The notes under the pieces: generated by a model
Database searches by the model: none
What the model was told of the DNA's origin: nothing
What the model saw: the letters and a program-made list of their open reading frames with translations, nothing else
In this document: piece after piece, positions 8,275-17,271 of the stretch
How the letters are laid out: each line of letters begins with the position of its first letter
Position numbering within the stretch: the stretch's first letter is position 1
Translations under genes and position numbers: made by a program
DNA from: Peribacillus simplex
GTDB taxonomy: Bacteria > Bacillota > Bacilli > Bacillales > DSM-1321
Length of the DNA stretch: 64,000 bases
Direction of reading: 5' to 3'
Assembly: GCF_030123325.1 (NCBI RefSeq)
Contig: NZ_CP126106.1
Span: 462,001 to 526,000, forward strand

Positions 8275-9703
8275 TGTCTGGTTCTTCTCATTTAATATAT
8301 AACGTAATTTCCTTATGGATATCTGCAAGCGTTTGGCTGCTTCATTCCGGTTACCGTAGGTTTTTTGCAGGGCCTGCATGACGAGCTCCTTTCCAATTGT
8401 GGATTGAAGCTGTTTGATTTCCGTAAGAATTTCTTCAAGCATCAGTTCATCCTTCTCATTAAAGTCAGCCACCAGTCTTTTTCGCCATTCTTCAAGAAGG
8501 TTTTCAGTTGACTGAATTCCACTAGTGGACACGTTTTTGTCAGGGGGTGATCTGGCTGTTAGTGAGGGAGATATCATTGGCTGATATTACCGACTTATGG
8601 TCTGCGAGAGTTAATGTGCGCATGACCACATTAGATAGTTCGCGTATGTTGCCTGGCCAATTGTATTGCTGTAATTTTTCAATGGCTTCATTGGAAAAAG
8701 AGATATCTCCATGACCATTCCTCTCAATCAAGTGACGGACAAGCAGGGGAATATCCTCTTTTCGGTTCCTTAAAGGCGGGATATTGAGAGTCACGACGTT
8801 CAGTCGGTAAAATAGGTCTTCCCGGAATTTATTTTTGTCCACTGCCTGCTGCAAATTTTCATTGGAGGCCGCCACTAACCGGGCGTTCGTCCGTAATGTC
8901 CCGCTGCTGCCAACCCTCATGAATTCCCGCGTTTCCAAAACACGAAGCAATTTGACCTGGATGGCGGGACTCGCATCCGCAATTTCATCAAGAAAAAGCG
9001 TCCCGTTCCCGGCAATTTCGAAAAAACCCTTTCGCAGCTGGGTCGCTCCGGTGAACGCACCCTTTTCATGACCGAATAATTCGCTTTCAAGCAGGGACTC
9101 AGAGATCGCTCCACAATTGATGCCGATAAAAGGTTCATGGTTTCGGGGGCTGGCAATGTGAATGAAGCGTGAAAGCACTTCTTTACCGCTTCCGGTTTCT
9201 CCCTCAATTAATACATTGACGGTTTTTTGAGCCACCTTGAAAGCCATTTCAATCAAATTCTTCATTAAAGGACTTTCGCCGACAATGAGTCCTGAATCCT
9301 CGGCAAGTTTATGGATGAAATGCTGATTCAAATCTTCATTTTCATTCAAAAGGTTGTCAATCTGCCTTTCCAGTACTTCAATATCCACAAAGGGCTTTTC
9401 CATATAATCACTCGCGCCAAGTTTCATTGCATCAACAGCGGTCTTGACGGTGCTGTATCCGGTCATGATCAGTACCTTGCAACGCGGCTGCAGCTGTTTT
9501 AGATGCTGCAGGAGGGAAAGTCCATCACAATCCGGAAGCTTCAGGTCTATCATTGCGACATCAAAACGCTGCTGATTCCAATCGATTTCATGAAAATCCT
9601 TCCCGCTATTCACAACTTGTACGAGATAACCTTTCATCGTAAAAAGGCGGGAAAGAAAAGTCCCAACCTCTTTCTCATCGTCTACCACAAGTAAATGAAC
9701 CAT
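8272..9703 (-). CDS. NtrC-family sigma-54 activator, split by a frameshift at CCC-TGA
   Basis: A response regulator read in two frames. The first part (9703 down to 8540, 387 residues) has a receiver domain with Asp53, an AAA+ domain with Walker A G-E-T-G-S-G-K, the sigma-54 contact loop G-A-F-T-G-A and Walker B G-T-L-F-L-D-E-I, and ends ...ITP at TGA. The second (overlapping ORF 8577 down to 8272) supplies the linker and a Fis-type DNA-binding helix-turn-helix (G-N-R-N-E-A-A-K-R-L-Q-I-S). At the junction the mRNA reads ATC ACC CCC TGA C. A +1 slip of the proline tRNA, or removal of one C, joins ITP to DKNV and gives a normal protein of about 477 residues. So it is a frameshift error, a mutation, or programmed +1 frameshifting. 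Confidence 0.85.
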
Positions 9704-9707
9704 ATTA

Positions 9708-11324
9708 TCATCCCCTTTCCTCTTCTGCTTGTAAGGGAAGCCTCAGGAAAAAAGTGCTTCCTTGTCCTGGTGTGCTCAAAACATCGATCTTCCCACCATG
9801 GTCTTTGGCGATGCCAAGGCTTACAGACAGCCCCAAACCCGTACCCTTTTCACGGTCTTTAGTCGTATGAAAGGGATGGAATATGAAGGGCAGGCGTTCT
9901 TGTTCAATCCCCGTTCCGTTATCAGTCACCTGAACCACCAAGAACTCGTTTTCTGAATAGGTAGTGATCGCAATCGATTTTTCCGTTTGTTCGGACTCAT
10001 CCAATGCGTCCTTTGCATTCAATAGCAAGTTGATGATGATCTGTTCGATCTGCGGCTGGCTGCCCTTTATGAAAGGAAGGTCTTCCTGAAGGCTAAGGTG
10101 GAGGGAGATTTGCTTCTTCCCAAGTTGGTACTTCAAAAGGTTCAGGACCTGGTGAATGGCTTCGTTAATAGAGTAATAGTGGAATCTATACTCATCCTGC
10201 CTAGAAAAGGTAAGCAGGCTTTTCACGATTTGCCTGCATCGGTCCCCGCAATTCTTAATGTCGTCCAATAGCATATAATCCGGATTGTCCTGTGGGGTTT
10301 TCCGCAATAAAATTTGCGAGTTGCCAAGAATGGCCGTTAATGGGCTATTCAATTCATGGGCAATCCCTGCTGCCATTTCACCGATCGCCCCAAGTTTACC
10401 GGCATGTAATAGCTGGACTTCCATCTGTCTTCTTTCGGTGACATTTTTATAATAAGCAATGACCCCATATACTTGATGTTCCTTATTCTGAATCGGGTAG
10501 GCATACATTTCCAGGATGGTATCATGCTGAAGGGGAATTTCCTGAAACCCTGGCTTATTAAATGAAAAGGTATCTTGAATCAGATTTTGGGATTTTTCAA
10601 TTAAAGGAACCAGGTCGGAAAAGTCCCTGGCCGAATCATTGGATTGATAGACCGCTCCTTTGTGATCAAAGACGATGATCATGTCTTCAACTGCCTTGAA
10701 TGTATCCTCCCATTCCTGTTTGGAATGAAGGACTTCCTTATAAAGCTGGGCATTCTCCAAAGTTAACGCAAGCTGATTGGATAGTTGTTCAAGAAATTCG
10801 AGTTCATCTTTAGGCCATGTTTTCTTTTTCTTCCTGCCGAAAGTCCAGATTCCGATTTTTTTACTTTTTCCGTATAAAGGGACCAATAGAAGTGATTCGA
10901 TCTCAAGGGATAATAGACGTTCCTTTTCCCGGAAGTCCGGTAACCGTTTAACTTCCACCTGAATCGGCTGTTTTTCTTTCAAGGCGGACGAGAAATCCTG
11001 AAAAGGGTATAACAAGTTTTTTGCATCCATTTCAAGTTCACAGTGACCATTAGGGCAGATATGAAGCAGGGCAGGCTCTTCCTCATACAATATGACAAAA
11101 TGACTGTCATCGAAGGTAATGAGTTGCTTAAGTTTTGCAATAACATTTCGGAGAATTTCTTGGATGTCGATGTCCATATTCATATTTTTAGTGATGTCAT
11201 TCATGATTTCAAGCTGCATATTCTTCTTCTTCAGCTGATCCACGGTTTTCTTAAGTTCCGTGTAATACGTTTTCTTTGAAGATTTCACACCTGTCATTAA
11301 ATCTATCAATTCAAGTTTGTTCAT
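9708..11324 (-). CDS. Soluble GAF-PAS histidine kinase, partner of the sigma-54 activator
   Basis: The 538-residue kinase has no membrane segment. A coiled-coil start (about 1-50) is followed by a GAF domain (about 55-205), a PAS-like domain (about 215-315), the H-box G-E-M-A-A-G-I-A-H-E-L-N-S-P-L (about 330) and a C-terminal ATPase domain (I-I-N-L-L-L-N-A-K-D-A; D-N-G-T-G-I; G-T-G-L-G-L). It sits four bases from the regulator start and 12 bases after the Fe-ADH stop, so the three genes form one operon. The start at 11324 is preferred over GTG 11333 because AGAGGTG is correctly spaced for it. A cytosolic GAF/PAS sensor suggests detection of an intracellular signal such as an aldehyde or redox state (inference). 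Confidence 0.85.
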   Translation of the reverse strand: MNKLELIDLMTGVKSSKKTYYTELKKTVDQLKKKNMQLEIMNDITKNMNMDIDIQEILRNVIAKLKQLITFDDSHFVILYEEEPALLHICPNGHCELEMDAKNLLYPFQDFSSALKEKQPIQVEVKRLPDFREKERLLSLEIESLLLVPLYGKSKKIGIWTFGRKKKKTWPKDELEFLEQLSNQLALTLENAQLYKEVLHSKQEWEDTFKAVEDMIIVFDHKGAVYQSNDSARDFSDLVPLIEKSQNLIQDTFSFNKPGFQEIPLQHDTILEMYAYPIQNKEHQVYGVIAYYKNVTERRQMEVQLLHAGKLGAIGEMAAGIAHELNSPLTAILGNSQILLRKTPQDNPDYMLLDDIKNCGDRCRQIVKSLLTFSRQDEYRFHYYSINEAIHQVLNLLKYQLGKKQISLHLSLQEDLPFIKGSQPQIEQIIINLLLNAKDALDESEQTEKSIAITTYSENEFLVVQVTDNGTGIEQERLPFIFHPFHTTKDREKGTGLGLSVSLGIAKDHGGKIDVLSTPGQGSTFFLRLPLQAEEERG

Positions 11325-11336
11325 GCTTTTCACCTC

Positions 11337-12485
11337 TTAAAGGGCTGTAAGAAGCAGCTGATTAATCTGTTCTAATGACATATCACGAGGATTTGTGATC
11401 ATGCACGCATCCTCAAGAGCGGTCATCCCTATGGGGTCTATCATTTCTCTTGTAATGCCGACATCACTTAAACTATTGGGAGCCCCTATATCCTGGGATA
11501 ATTCCCTTACGAAGTGTATGGCTGCCATTCCTGCTTCCTGCTCGGTCAATGTCCGTGTATCGATGCCCATGATACCTGCAATCTCACTGAATCGCCTTGG
11601 TGAGGCAATTCGATTGAATTCCATGACATGGGGAAGGAGTATCGCATTGATTTCACCATGCGGAAGGAGGTATTTGCCGCCTATGGCATGTGAAATGGCA
11701 TGGGCAGCTCCCAAAATGGCGTTGGAAAAAGCCAGTCCAGCCTGCAGGCTCGCCATCGCCATCGCTTTTTTTGCTTCCTCATTATGCCTGGATGCAACAG
11801 AGGGGCGTAAGTGGCGGGCAACGATGGAAAGCGCGTTTTTGGCTTGTACATCTGTCAATGGTGTCGCAGCGATTGAAACATAGGATTCAATGGCGTGGGT
11901 TAAAACGTCCATTCCCGTGGCTGCGGTCAAATCCGGTCCCAAGGTGGTTAAGGTACCAGGGTCGACTATTGCAATATCGGGGACGAGTGATTTTGAAATG
12001 ATTGTCATTTTTTTCTCGCGGAATGAATCGACGATCACCGAAAACTGAGATACTTCCGAACCCGATCCTGCAGTGGTCATGATCATCACCATGGGCGGGA
12101 GGGGTGAGTGGACTTTATCAACACCTTCATAATCACTGATGATGCCGCCATTCGTTACTAAAAGGGCAACCCCTTTGGCGACATCCAAAGCACTGCCTCC
12201 TCCCAAGCCAATGATGGCATCACATTCTTGTTCTTTAAATGTCAAACAGCCGGCTTCAATCTCCCTGTCCTTCGGATTGGTCGTCATTTCAATGAAGGTA
12301 GCAAAAGCAAGGCCCGCATCTTGGCAGGATTCAATGACTATTTCTAACCAGCCGGCATTGGCCACCCCTGAGTCGCTGACTATCAAGGCCTTTTTGGCAC
12401 CCAAACGCAAGCAGGCCTCGCCAGCCTGTTCAATCGAACCTTTTCCAAAAATCACTTCCGGCATCACGAATTTAGTTATCGACAT
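11337..12485 (-). CDS. Iron-containing alcohol dehydrogenase
   Basis: The 382-residue group III dehydrogenase covers the full Fe-ADH fold. The nucleotide-binding loop G-G-G-S-A-L-D-V-A-K-G is near residue 95. The metal site includes D and H of G-M-D-V-L-T-H-A-I-E-S-Y and the later H-A-I-S-H-A-I-G-G and P-H-G-E-I-N motifs. It interconverts alcohols and aldehydes with NAD(P)H. It is the first gene of an operon with a kinase and a sigma-54 activator. AGGGAGAAGG precedes the ATG at 12485, and a sigma-A type promoter lies upstream, so the operon itself does not appear to depend on sigma-54. Confidence 0.92.
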   Translation of the reverse strand: MSITKFVMPEVIFGKGSIEQAGEACLRLGAKKALIVSDSGVANAGWLEIVIESCQDAGLAFATFIEMTTNPKDREIEAGCLTFKEQECDAIIGLGGGSALDVAKGVALLVTNGGIISDYEGVDKVHSPLPPMVMIMTTAGSGSEVSQFSVIVDSFREKKMTIISKSLVPDIAIVDPGTLTTLGPDLTAATGMDVLTHAIESYVSIAATPLTDVQAKNALSIVARHLRPSVASRHNEEAKKAMAMASLQAGLAFSNAILGAAHAISHAIGGKYLLPHGEINAILLPHVMEFNRIASPRRFSEIAGIMGIDTRTLTEQEAGMAAIHFVRELSQDIGAPNSLSDVGITREMIDPIGMTALEDACMITNPRDMSLEQINQLLLTAL

Positions 12486-12560
12486 CTTTGCGCCTTCTCC
12501 CTGTAGAAATTCTATCTCTTCTGTATTATTTTCCCGAAAAAGAGCGGAAATCCTGTTTGG

Positions 12561-12589
12561 ATTACAGGTATTTTTATATAATATGACAA
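12561..12589 (-). promoter_or_regulatory. Sigma-A promoter of the Fe-ADH operon
   Basis: On the minus strand TTGTCA (12584-12589), a 17-base spacer and TGTAAT (12561-12566), about 75 bases before the start codon. Confidence 0.6.
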
Positions 12590-12756
12590 AATATCGAATG
12601 ATGGAGAACTTTTAGCAGGGGTCAAACTTCCTGTGAATTTCTTTAATTTGTAAATTCGTTACTTTAGACATGTATGAATAGGGATAAACCTACCTAGTTA
12701 GTATTTTCTCTATATTGTAAAATTATGGTGGAATCTATTAAACTGGGAGGCAATCT

Positions 12757-14160
12757 ATGAAAAAACAATTACTATCAGTAACCTTAATCGCAGCATTGAC
12801 ATTCGGAACAGCTGGGACAACCACCGCTTTAGCAGCGCCACATTCTTCGCCGGTGCTATCAGCGCCATCCACGGACAAGCAAGTCATTAAAAGAATCGAT
12901 GCCGATAAAATCTACAGGAATATTGAATACCTCTCACAAACACCTCGGGTGGCCGGTACGGATTCTGAGTATAAAGCCGTCCAATTCATCAAAAAGCAAT
13001 TCCAATCTTATGGCTATAATGCCGCTATCAAAGAGTTCAATTTTTTATCTTATACAGACCCAAATCTGGTCGAACTGTCCGTTGCCGGATTTGATGGGGA
13101 AATCCAAGCGAACCATTTAACCTATTCAGTTAATGGGGACCTATCCGGTGACGTTGTATATGCCGGTTTAGGAACGAAAGAAGAGCTGGAGGAAACCGAT
13201 GTTGCAGGGAAGATTGCCCTTATACAAAGAGGCAGCCTCACTTTTGCAGAGAAAGTATTGAATGCAGCAGAAAAAGGGGCAGCGGGTGTCATCCTATTCA
13301 ATAATGCAGATGGGGAATTGAACGGGACACTCGGAGAGGATAATGACAAGTTTGTTCCATCTGTCACGATAACCAAAAAGGATGGGGAAGCCCTGCTGGG
13401 AAAATTGAATGCCGGAGTTAAATTGACAGCATCATTAAAAATCGAAGGAGCTTATTCCGGAGAAAAAACCTCTTATAATGTAGTGGCAACGAAAAAAGCA
13501 ACAAAGAACAATAAAGCAAAGAAGAGCGATATCATTTATATTACTGGACATCATGATTCCGTCGCGGGGGCACCCGGAGCGAATGATGATGCATCAGGAA
13601 CATCCGTCACCCTTGAACTTGCACGTGTTCTGAAGAATCTTCCGACAGATACGGAAATTCGCTTCGTCACCTTTGGGGCAGAGGAAAATGGATTGCTAGG
13701 TTCACAGCATTATGTGAGCAATCTCCCTGATAATGATATCAAGCGGACCATTGCCAACTTCAATCTCGATATGGTGGGAAGTAAGGATGCCGGGGATTTG
13801 GTCATCTTGACTAATGATGGAGAAATGAACCTTGTAACCGAGCTGGCCCAAGCATCAAGTACAAGAATGAATGGAGAGCCGACTCCATATGGACAAGGCG
13901 GGAGAAGTGACCATGTATCCTTTGCTGAAGCTGGGATTCCCGCTGCTTTATTCATCCACAGTCCATCAGAACCTTGGTATCATACTCCTGATGATACCAT
14001 TGATAAAATCTCAAAGGAAAAGCTTCAAGATGTTGCTGAAATTGTCGGCACCGCTGTCTATGACCAAGCTAAAATCGAAGCTAAAAAACCTGATCTCAAT
14101 CATAAAAAAGGGAAAAAGGTGAAAGTACCGCATTTATTTGACGAAAAGGAATACAAATAA
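12757..14160 (+). CDS. Secreted M28-family aminopeptidase with PA domain (YwaD-like)
   Basis: The 467-residue exported zinc aminopeptidase has a signal peptide at 1-27 ending A-L-A-A. The protease-associated insert spans about 125-225. The M28 catalytic domain spans about 250-445 with paired-zinc ligands in G-H-H-D-S-V, G-A-N-D-D-A-S-G, G-A-E-E-N-G, F-N-L-D-M-V-G and W-Y-H-T-P-D-D. Its order and motifs follow B. subtilis YwaD. The C-terminal 35 residues are rich in Lys and may contact the wall. GGGAGG at 12745-12750 supports the ATG. Role: extracellular peptide trimming for nutrition. Single gene with its own terminator. Confidence 0.9.
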   Translation: MKKQLLSVTLIAALTFGTAGTTTALAAPHSSPVLSAPSTDKQVIKRIDADKIYRNIEYLSQTPRVAGTDSEYKAVQFIKKQFQSYGYNAAIKEFNFLSYTDPNLVELSVAGFDGEIQANHLTYSVNGDLSGDVVYAGLGTKEELEETDVAGKIALIQRGSLTFAEKVLNAAEKGAAGVILFNNADGELNGTLGEDNDKFVPSVTITKKDGEALLGKLNAGVKLTASLKIEGAYSGEKTSYNVVATKKATKNNKAKKSDIIYITGHHDSVAGAPGANDDASGTSVTLELARVLKNLPTDTEIRFVTFGAEENGLLGSQHYVSNLPDNDIKRTIANFNLDMVGSKDAGDLVILTNDGEMNLVTELAQASSTRMNGEPTPYGQGGRSDHVSFAEAGIPAALFIHSPSEPWYHTPDDTIDKISKEKLQDVAEIVGTAVYDQAKIEAKKPDLNHKKGKKVKVPHLFDEKEYK

Positions 14161-14176
14161 TGCAGTAAGTATTTAA

Positions 14177-14206
14177 AGGGTGCAGCCTGCATCCTCTTTT
14201 TTTTGT
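14177..14206 (+). terminator. Terminator after the M28 peptidase gene
   Basis: Near-perfect dyad AGGGTGCAG / CTGCATCCT followed by CTTTTTTTT. Confidence 0.8.
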
Positions 14207-14396
14207 TTAAAAATGGAAAACGAGGGGTAATAAGTCTAATTCGTAATTGATGACTATGGGAAGGATTCCCTAAATACCTAGCATAAATAGCTTATTTATC
14301 CCTATTTAACTCTAAGACTATAATCCTTATAATAAAAATTATGAAAAATATGACAGTCTACATAATGAGAATAGTATGTTTGAGGTGATTTTTTAA

Positions 14397-14822
14397 GTGT
14401 ATGCAAATTCATTGAGTGAAATTCACTCAGCCCTCTCCAGCAAAATGTCCGATGTGAATGAAAAAATCAATCGTTTGGAGCAGGCAAAAAGACAAATCAA
14501 AGACGAACAGAATGCTTGTCTGGGGGAAATTGCTAAAATAAAAAATCCGGACTTGGGTAAAAGCTGGACGGGAAACCGTGCAGAAGACTTTCAGGATGCC
14601 CGCAGTGATGCTTACAAGGCAATGTCAACGATCATTCATGATGATTATGACGACTATCAAGAGAAAATCGACGGTAAAATCATGATGCTTAATATAGAAA
14701 AAAAGGCTCTGAGTGCAGCAGGCACCATAGCACATGAAGCGGATGTTCTATTAGGTAAAGGGGAAGCCGTCATAGATCAATTGGAAAGTAAAATATCATA
14801 TTTAAAAGGGTGGTTGTTTTAA
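14397..14822 (+). CDS. DUF5082 (YwqH-like) small helical partner of an LXG effector
   Basis: The 141-residue, largely helical protein starts at GTG 14397, nine bases after GAGGTGA. Pattern and position match the DUF5082 proteins such as B. subtilis YwqH, which precede LXG toxin genes. A W-T-G-N-R-A-E-D-F segment near residue 60 resembles the W-x-G turn of ESX secretion substrates. Such proteins act as helical targeting partners that deliver the LXG protein to the type VII secretion machine. It is the first gene of a tightly packed operon: its stop overlaps the next start (TAATG). Confidence 0.82.
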   Translation: MYANSLSEIHSALSSKMSDVNEKINRLEQAKRQIKDEQNACLGEIAKIKNPDLGKSWTGNRAEDFQDARSDAYKAMSTIIHDDYDDYQEKIDGKIMMLNIEKKALSAAGTIAHEADVLLGKGEAVIDQLESKISYLKGWLF

Positions 14823-15112
14823 TGACGACAATCAAACTGAATCATCCTGCCGTAACGAAGCAAGTCGATCAGGTGAAGACGGCACTTGGTACAGTCACGC
14901 TTGGAAATTTGCCGGCAGGCGAGCTTGGCAGCAATAAATTGGAATTCACCTCGAAATGGATCGACCGGGAAACGAACCTGGAAAAGGTCTTTGAGCAATA
15001 TATCAAAATCGTCCAGAAAAATGTGGAAGATACCCGTGCCAACATTGACTTATTAAAAGAACAGGATGAAGCCATCGCCCATACGTCTTCACATGGGTAT
15101 CCTACGCGATGA
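14822..15112 (+). CDS. DUF5344 (YwqI-like) small partner of an LXG effector
   Basis: The 96-residue protein starts M-T-T-I-K-L-N at 14822. That ATG overlaps the previous stop, and the start four codons earlier lacks a proper ribosome binding site. It is helical with F-T-S-K-W-I-D-R-E near residue 43, as in YwqI-type proteins, and likely forms a complex with the previous product and the LXG domain. Its stop overlaps the LXG start in ATGA, which suggests translational coupling and fixed stoichiometry. Confidence 0.8.
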   Translation: MTTIKLNHPAVTKQVDQVKTALGTVTLGNLPAGELGSNKLEFTSKWIDRETNLEKVFEQYIKIVQKNVEDTRANIDLLKEQDEAIAHTSSHGYPTR

Positions 15113-17262
15113 AAATATATGAAGCCAAGACATTGACGGCCGCAACCAAGTCGCGCGCCAAGCAATATGAAGAACTAAAGAAGGAAGTCACAGCCCTGAA
15201 AAAGGAATTTCAGGGCATCGTCGGCCTGGATAACGAGTTTCAAGGGGCCGGTGCCACTGCCATCAAAAGCTTCTATGAAGCGCAAATCGAGGTGGCGGAC
15301 GCCTGGATGGAACTTTTTACGACCCAGATCAGTTTTTTGGAAGGCATTCCGGCAAGTCTGGAAGAGGCGGACCTTTCCGGAAATACGGTGGTCGAGGTTC
15401 CCTTTTTAGATGGCGAAGTCTCGAACGGCATCAACCAAGCGAAGTCGCTTGTCGATGAACAAGCAAACGATCTCCAAAGGATCCTCGACAGCATTGACGA
15501 TATCCTGCCTCTTGATAGGTTCGACCAAAAAGACTTTAATGAAAAAATCACACTGGCCGGCCAGAGGCTGGATGACACCGTGACAAAAGTCGAGAATGTC
15601 GACCGGCAATTGGTCGAGGAATATGATGTATCCGTCGGGCAGGAAAACGTGGCCGTTGGCCTCTTCCGCGCCTTGCTCGATGCCACCAAACAGGACGGCA
15701 ACGTTTCGCCGATGACCTTCAATCAATCGGCCTTCAAGAAAAGTGATGTCTATCAAGTGAAGGATGAAGTCGCCGGTCAGATGAAAGACTATCAGACCTT
15801 CAAAAAGCAGCAAGCCGAAGCCCGGAAAATCGAACAAGAAATGGAAGAACTCGAAAACCGCCCATGGTACGAAAAAGCCTGGGATACGACAAAAACCTTT
15901 ACAGGCGAATTCACGGGATATTATGATTCAATCAGGGCCTCAACCGGAGTCGATCCAGTAACCGGCCGCAAGCTGTCCGATGCCGAAAGAATCGCCGCCG
16001 GCGCCATGGCCGCCGCTGGATTCATTCCCGTCGTCGGCTGGGCCGGCCGGGCCATCAAAGGCGGCAGCGCCATCTATAAAACGGCCAAAGGACTCAACGC
16101 GGCGAACCACGCGCTCGATGCCTATAAAACGACAAAAGGCTTTAGCCTCCTCCAGAAAACCGAATACGGGATATACGGCCTCCTCGCAGCCAACGGCCTC
16201 TTTGAGGCCGTCACCGGCAAAGACATGTTCGGCAACCAGCTAACCGAGGAACAGCGCCAGAACGGCCTGATGATGGCACTCGGAATCGGCGGTGTGGCTG
16301 GTGCGGCCAAAGTCGCCGATAAAGTAGCAAGTGGTACAAAGTTCGTCCCTTACAGCAAGGAATTTGCGCAAAAGCAGGTACATAAGGCTCAAGCCATCAT
16401 CAACGGTATGGGCAAAGCCACATATGAAAATGTGATAAAGGTGGGTAAAGCAACTGGGAATGTTGCGAAAACAACCGGCCGCTTTATTGCCAATGAAACA
16501 AAAAACTTTAAGGAAATTGCCGTTTCTCATGGGAAAGCGGCTGGACGGGCAATTGGTGAAATCAAAATGCCTGTTCTCAGACCATCCCTTCAACCTGCTG
16601 GGCATAATATGATTGGACTTGAAACTGATTCAGTAAAAGTGAAGGAGCTCGTACAGAAATTTAGTGTTAGAGGTGGGGCCGGTGAAGCAACCCCTACAAT
16701 TAGTAATATAGCCGAAGCTCATGAATGGGGTAATAAAAACTATGCTAATTGGTTGAAATCGTTAACTGAAAGTGAAAGAAAAGCTATTATTAAATATACT
16801 GGAATTGACTATCAATATATTAATAATTATTTAAGAGGAATCGATGATTCTTTACATGGCATAAATATGCAGGTTATTGATGATATTAAAAGTGGTCTTA
16901 GTAAAGCAACCGTTCCACATAATATGCAGGTATATAGAGGAACTGACTTTAGACCGTTTGAAGATATTTTTAGCATAAATAAATATGGGAATATAGATGT
17001 TGAATCTTTAATAGGCAAGACTATTAAGGATGAAGGATTTATTAGTACGGCGATTGTAAAAGAATCTTCTTTTGATTACAAAGAAGTTTTATGGACAATT
17101 AATATACCCCAAGGAGCAAAGGCTGCCTATGTCGGCGATATTAGTAACGTCCCTGATGAGGCAGAATTACTTCTCAATGCAGGTCAAGAATTGTTCATTA
17201 AAGAAGCGAATGAAGATGCAAATGGTAAATTGCATCTTATACTAGACTTAATTAAAAAGTAG
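15109..17262 (+). CDS. LXG polymorphic toxin with C-terminal ADP-ribosyltransferase domain
   Basis: The 717-residue effector has three parts. Residues 1 to about 215 are the helical LXG targeting domain. Residues about 255-330 form a pre-toxin region (F-T-G-Y-Y-D-S, G-V-D-P-V-T-G-R-K-L-S, G-F-I-P-V-V-G-W). Residues about 560-717 form an ADP-ribosyltransferase of the R-S-E type: Y609-R610-G, F-I-S646-T647-A and E684-A-E686, followed by a basic, Leu-rich end. The enzyme would transfer ADP-ribose from NAD+ to a target protein in a rival cell. Base composition changes inside the gene: GC-rich to about 16,330, AT-rich after about 16,630, matching replacement of the toxin tip. No type VII secretion core is in the window. 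Confidence 0.88.
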   Translation: MKIYEAKTLTAATKSRAKQYEELKKEVTALKKEFQGIVGLDNEFQGAGATAIKSFYEAQIEVADAWMELFTTQISFLEGIPASLEEADLSGNTVVEVPFLDGEVSNGINQAKSLVDEQANDLQRILDSIDDILPLDRFDQKDFNEKITLAGQRLDDTVTKVENVDRQLVEEYDVSVGQENVAVGLFRALLDATKQDGNVSPMTFNQSAFKKSDVYQVKDEVAGQMKDYQTFKKQQAEARKIEQEMEELENRPWYEKAWDTTKTFTGEFTGYYDSIRASTGVDPVTGRKLSDAERIAAGAMAAAGFIPVVGWAGRAIKGGSAIYKTAKGLNAANHALDAYKTTKGFSLLQKTEYGIYGLLAANGLFEAVTGKDMFGNQLTEEQRQNGLMMALGIGGVAGAAKVADKVASGTKFVPYSKEFAQKQVHKAQAIINGMGKATYENVIKVGKATGNVAKTTGRFIANETKNFKEIAVSHGKAAGRAIGEIKMPVLRPSLQPAGHNMIGLETDSVKVKELVQKFSVRGGAGEATPTISNIAEAHEWGNKNYANWLKSLTESERKAIIKYTGIDYQYINNYLRGIDDSLHGINMQVIDDIKSGLSKATVPHNMQVYRGTDFRPFEDIFSINKYGNIDVESLIGKTIKDEGFISTAIVKESSFDYKEVLWTINIPQGAKAAYVGDISNVPDEAELLLNAGQELFIKEANEDANGKLHLILDLIKK

Positions 17263-17271
17263 GTGTAATGA

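Noticed and set aside
11395..11883. Plus-strand frame of 162 codons inside the Fe-ADH gene
   Set aside because: Antisense shadow of a well-supported enzyme; no ribosome binding site or domain.
15273..15837. Long minus-strand frames inside the LXG gene
   Set aside because: Shadow frames caused by GC-rich third positions of the LXG body.
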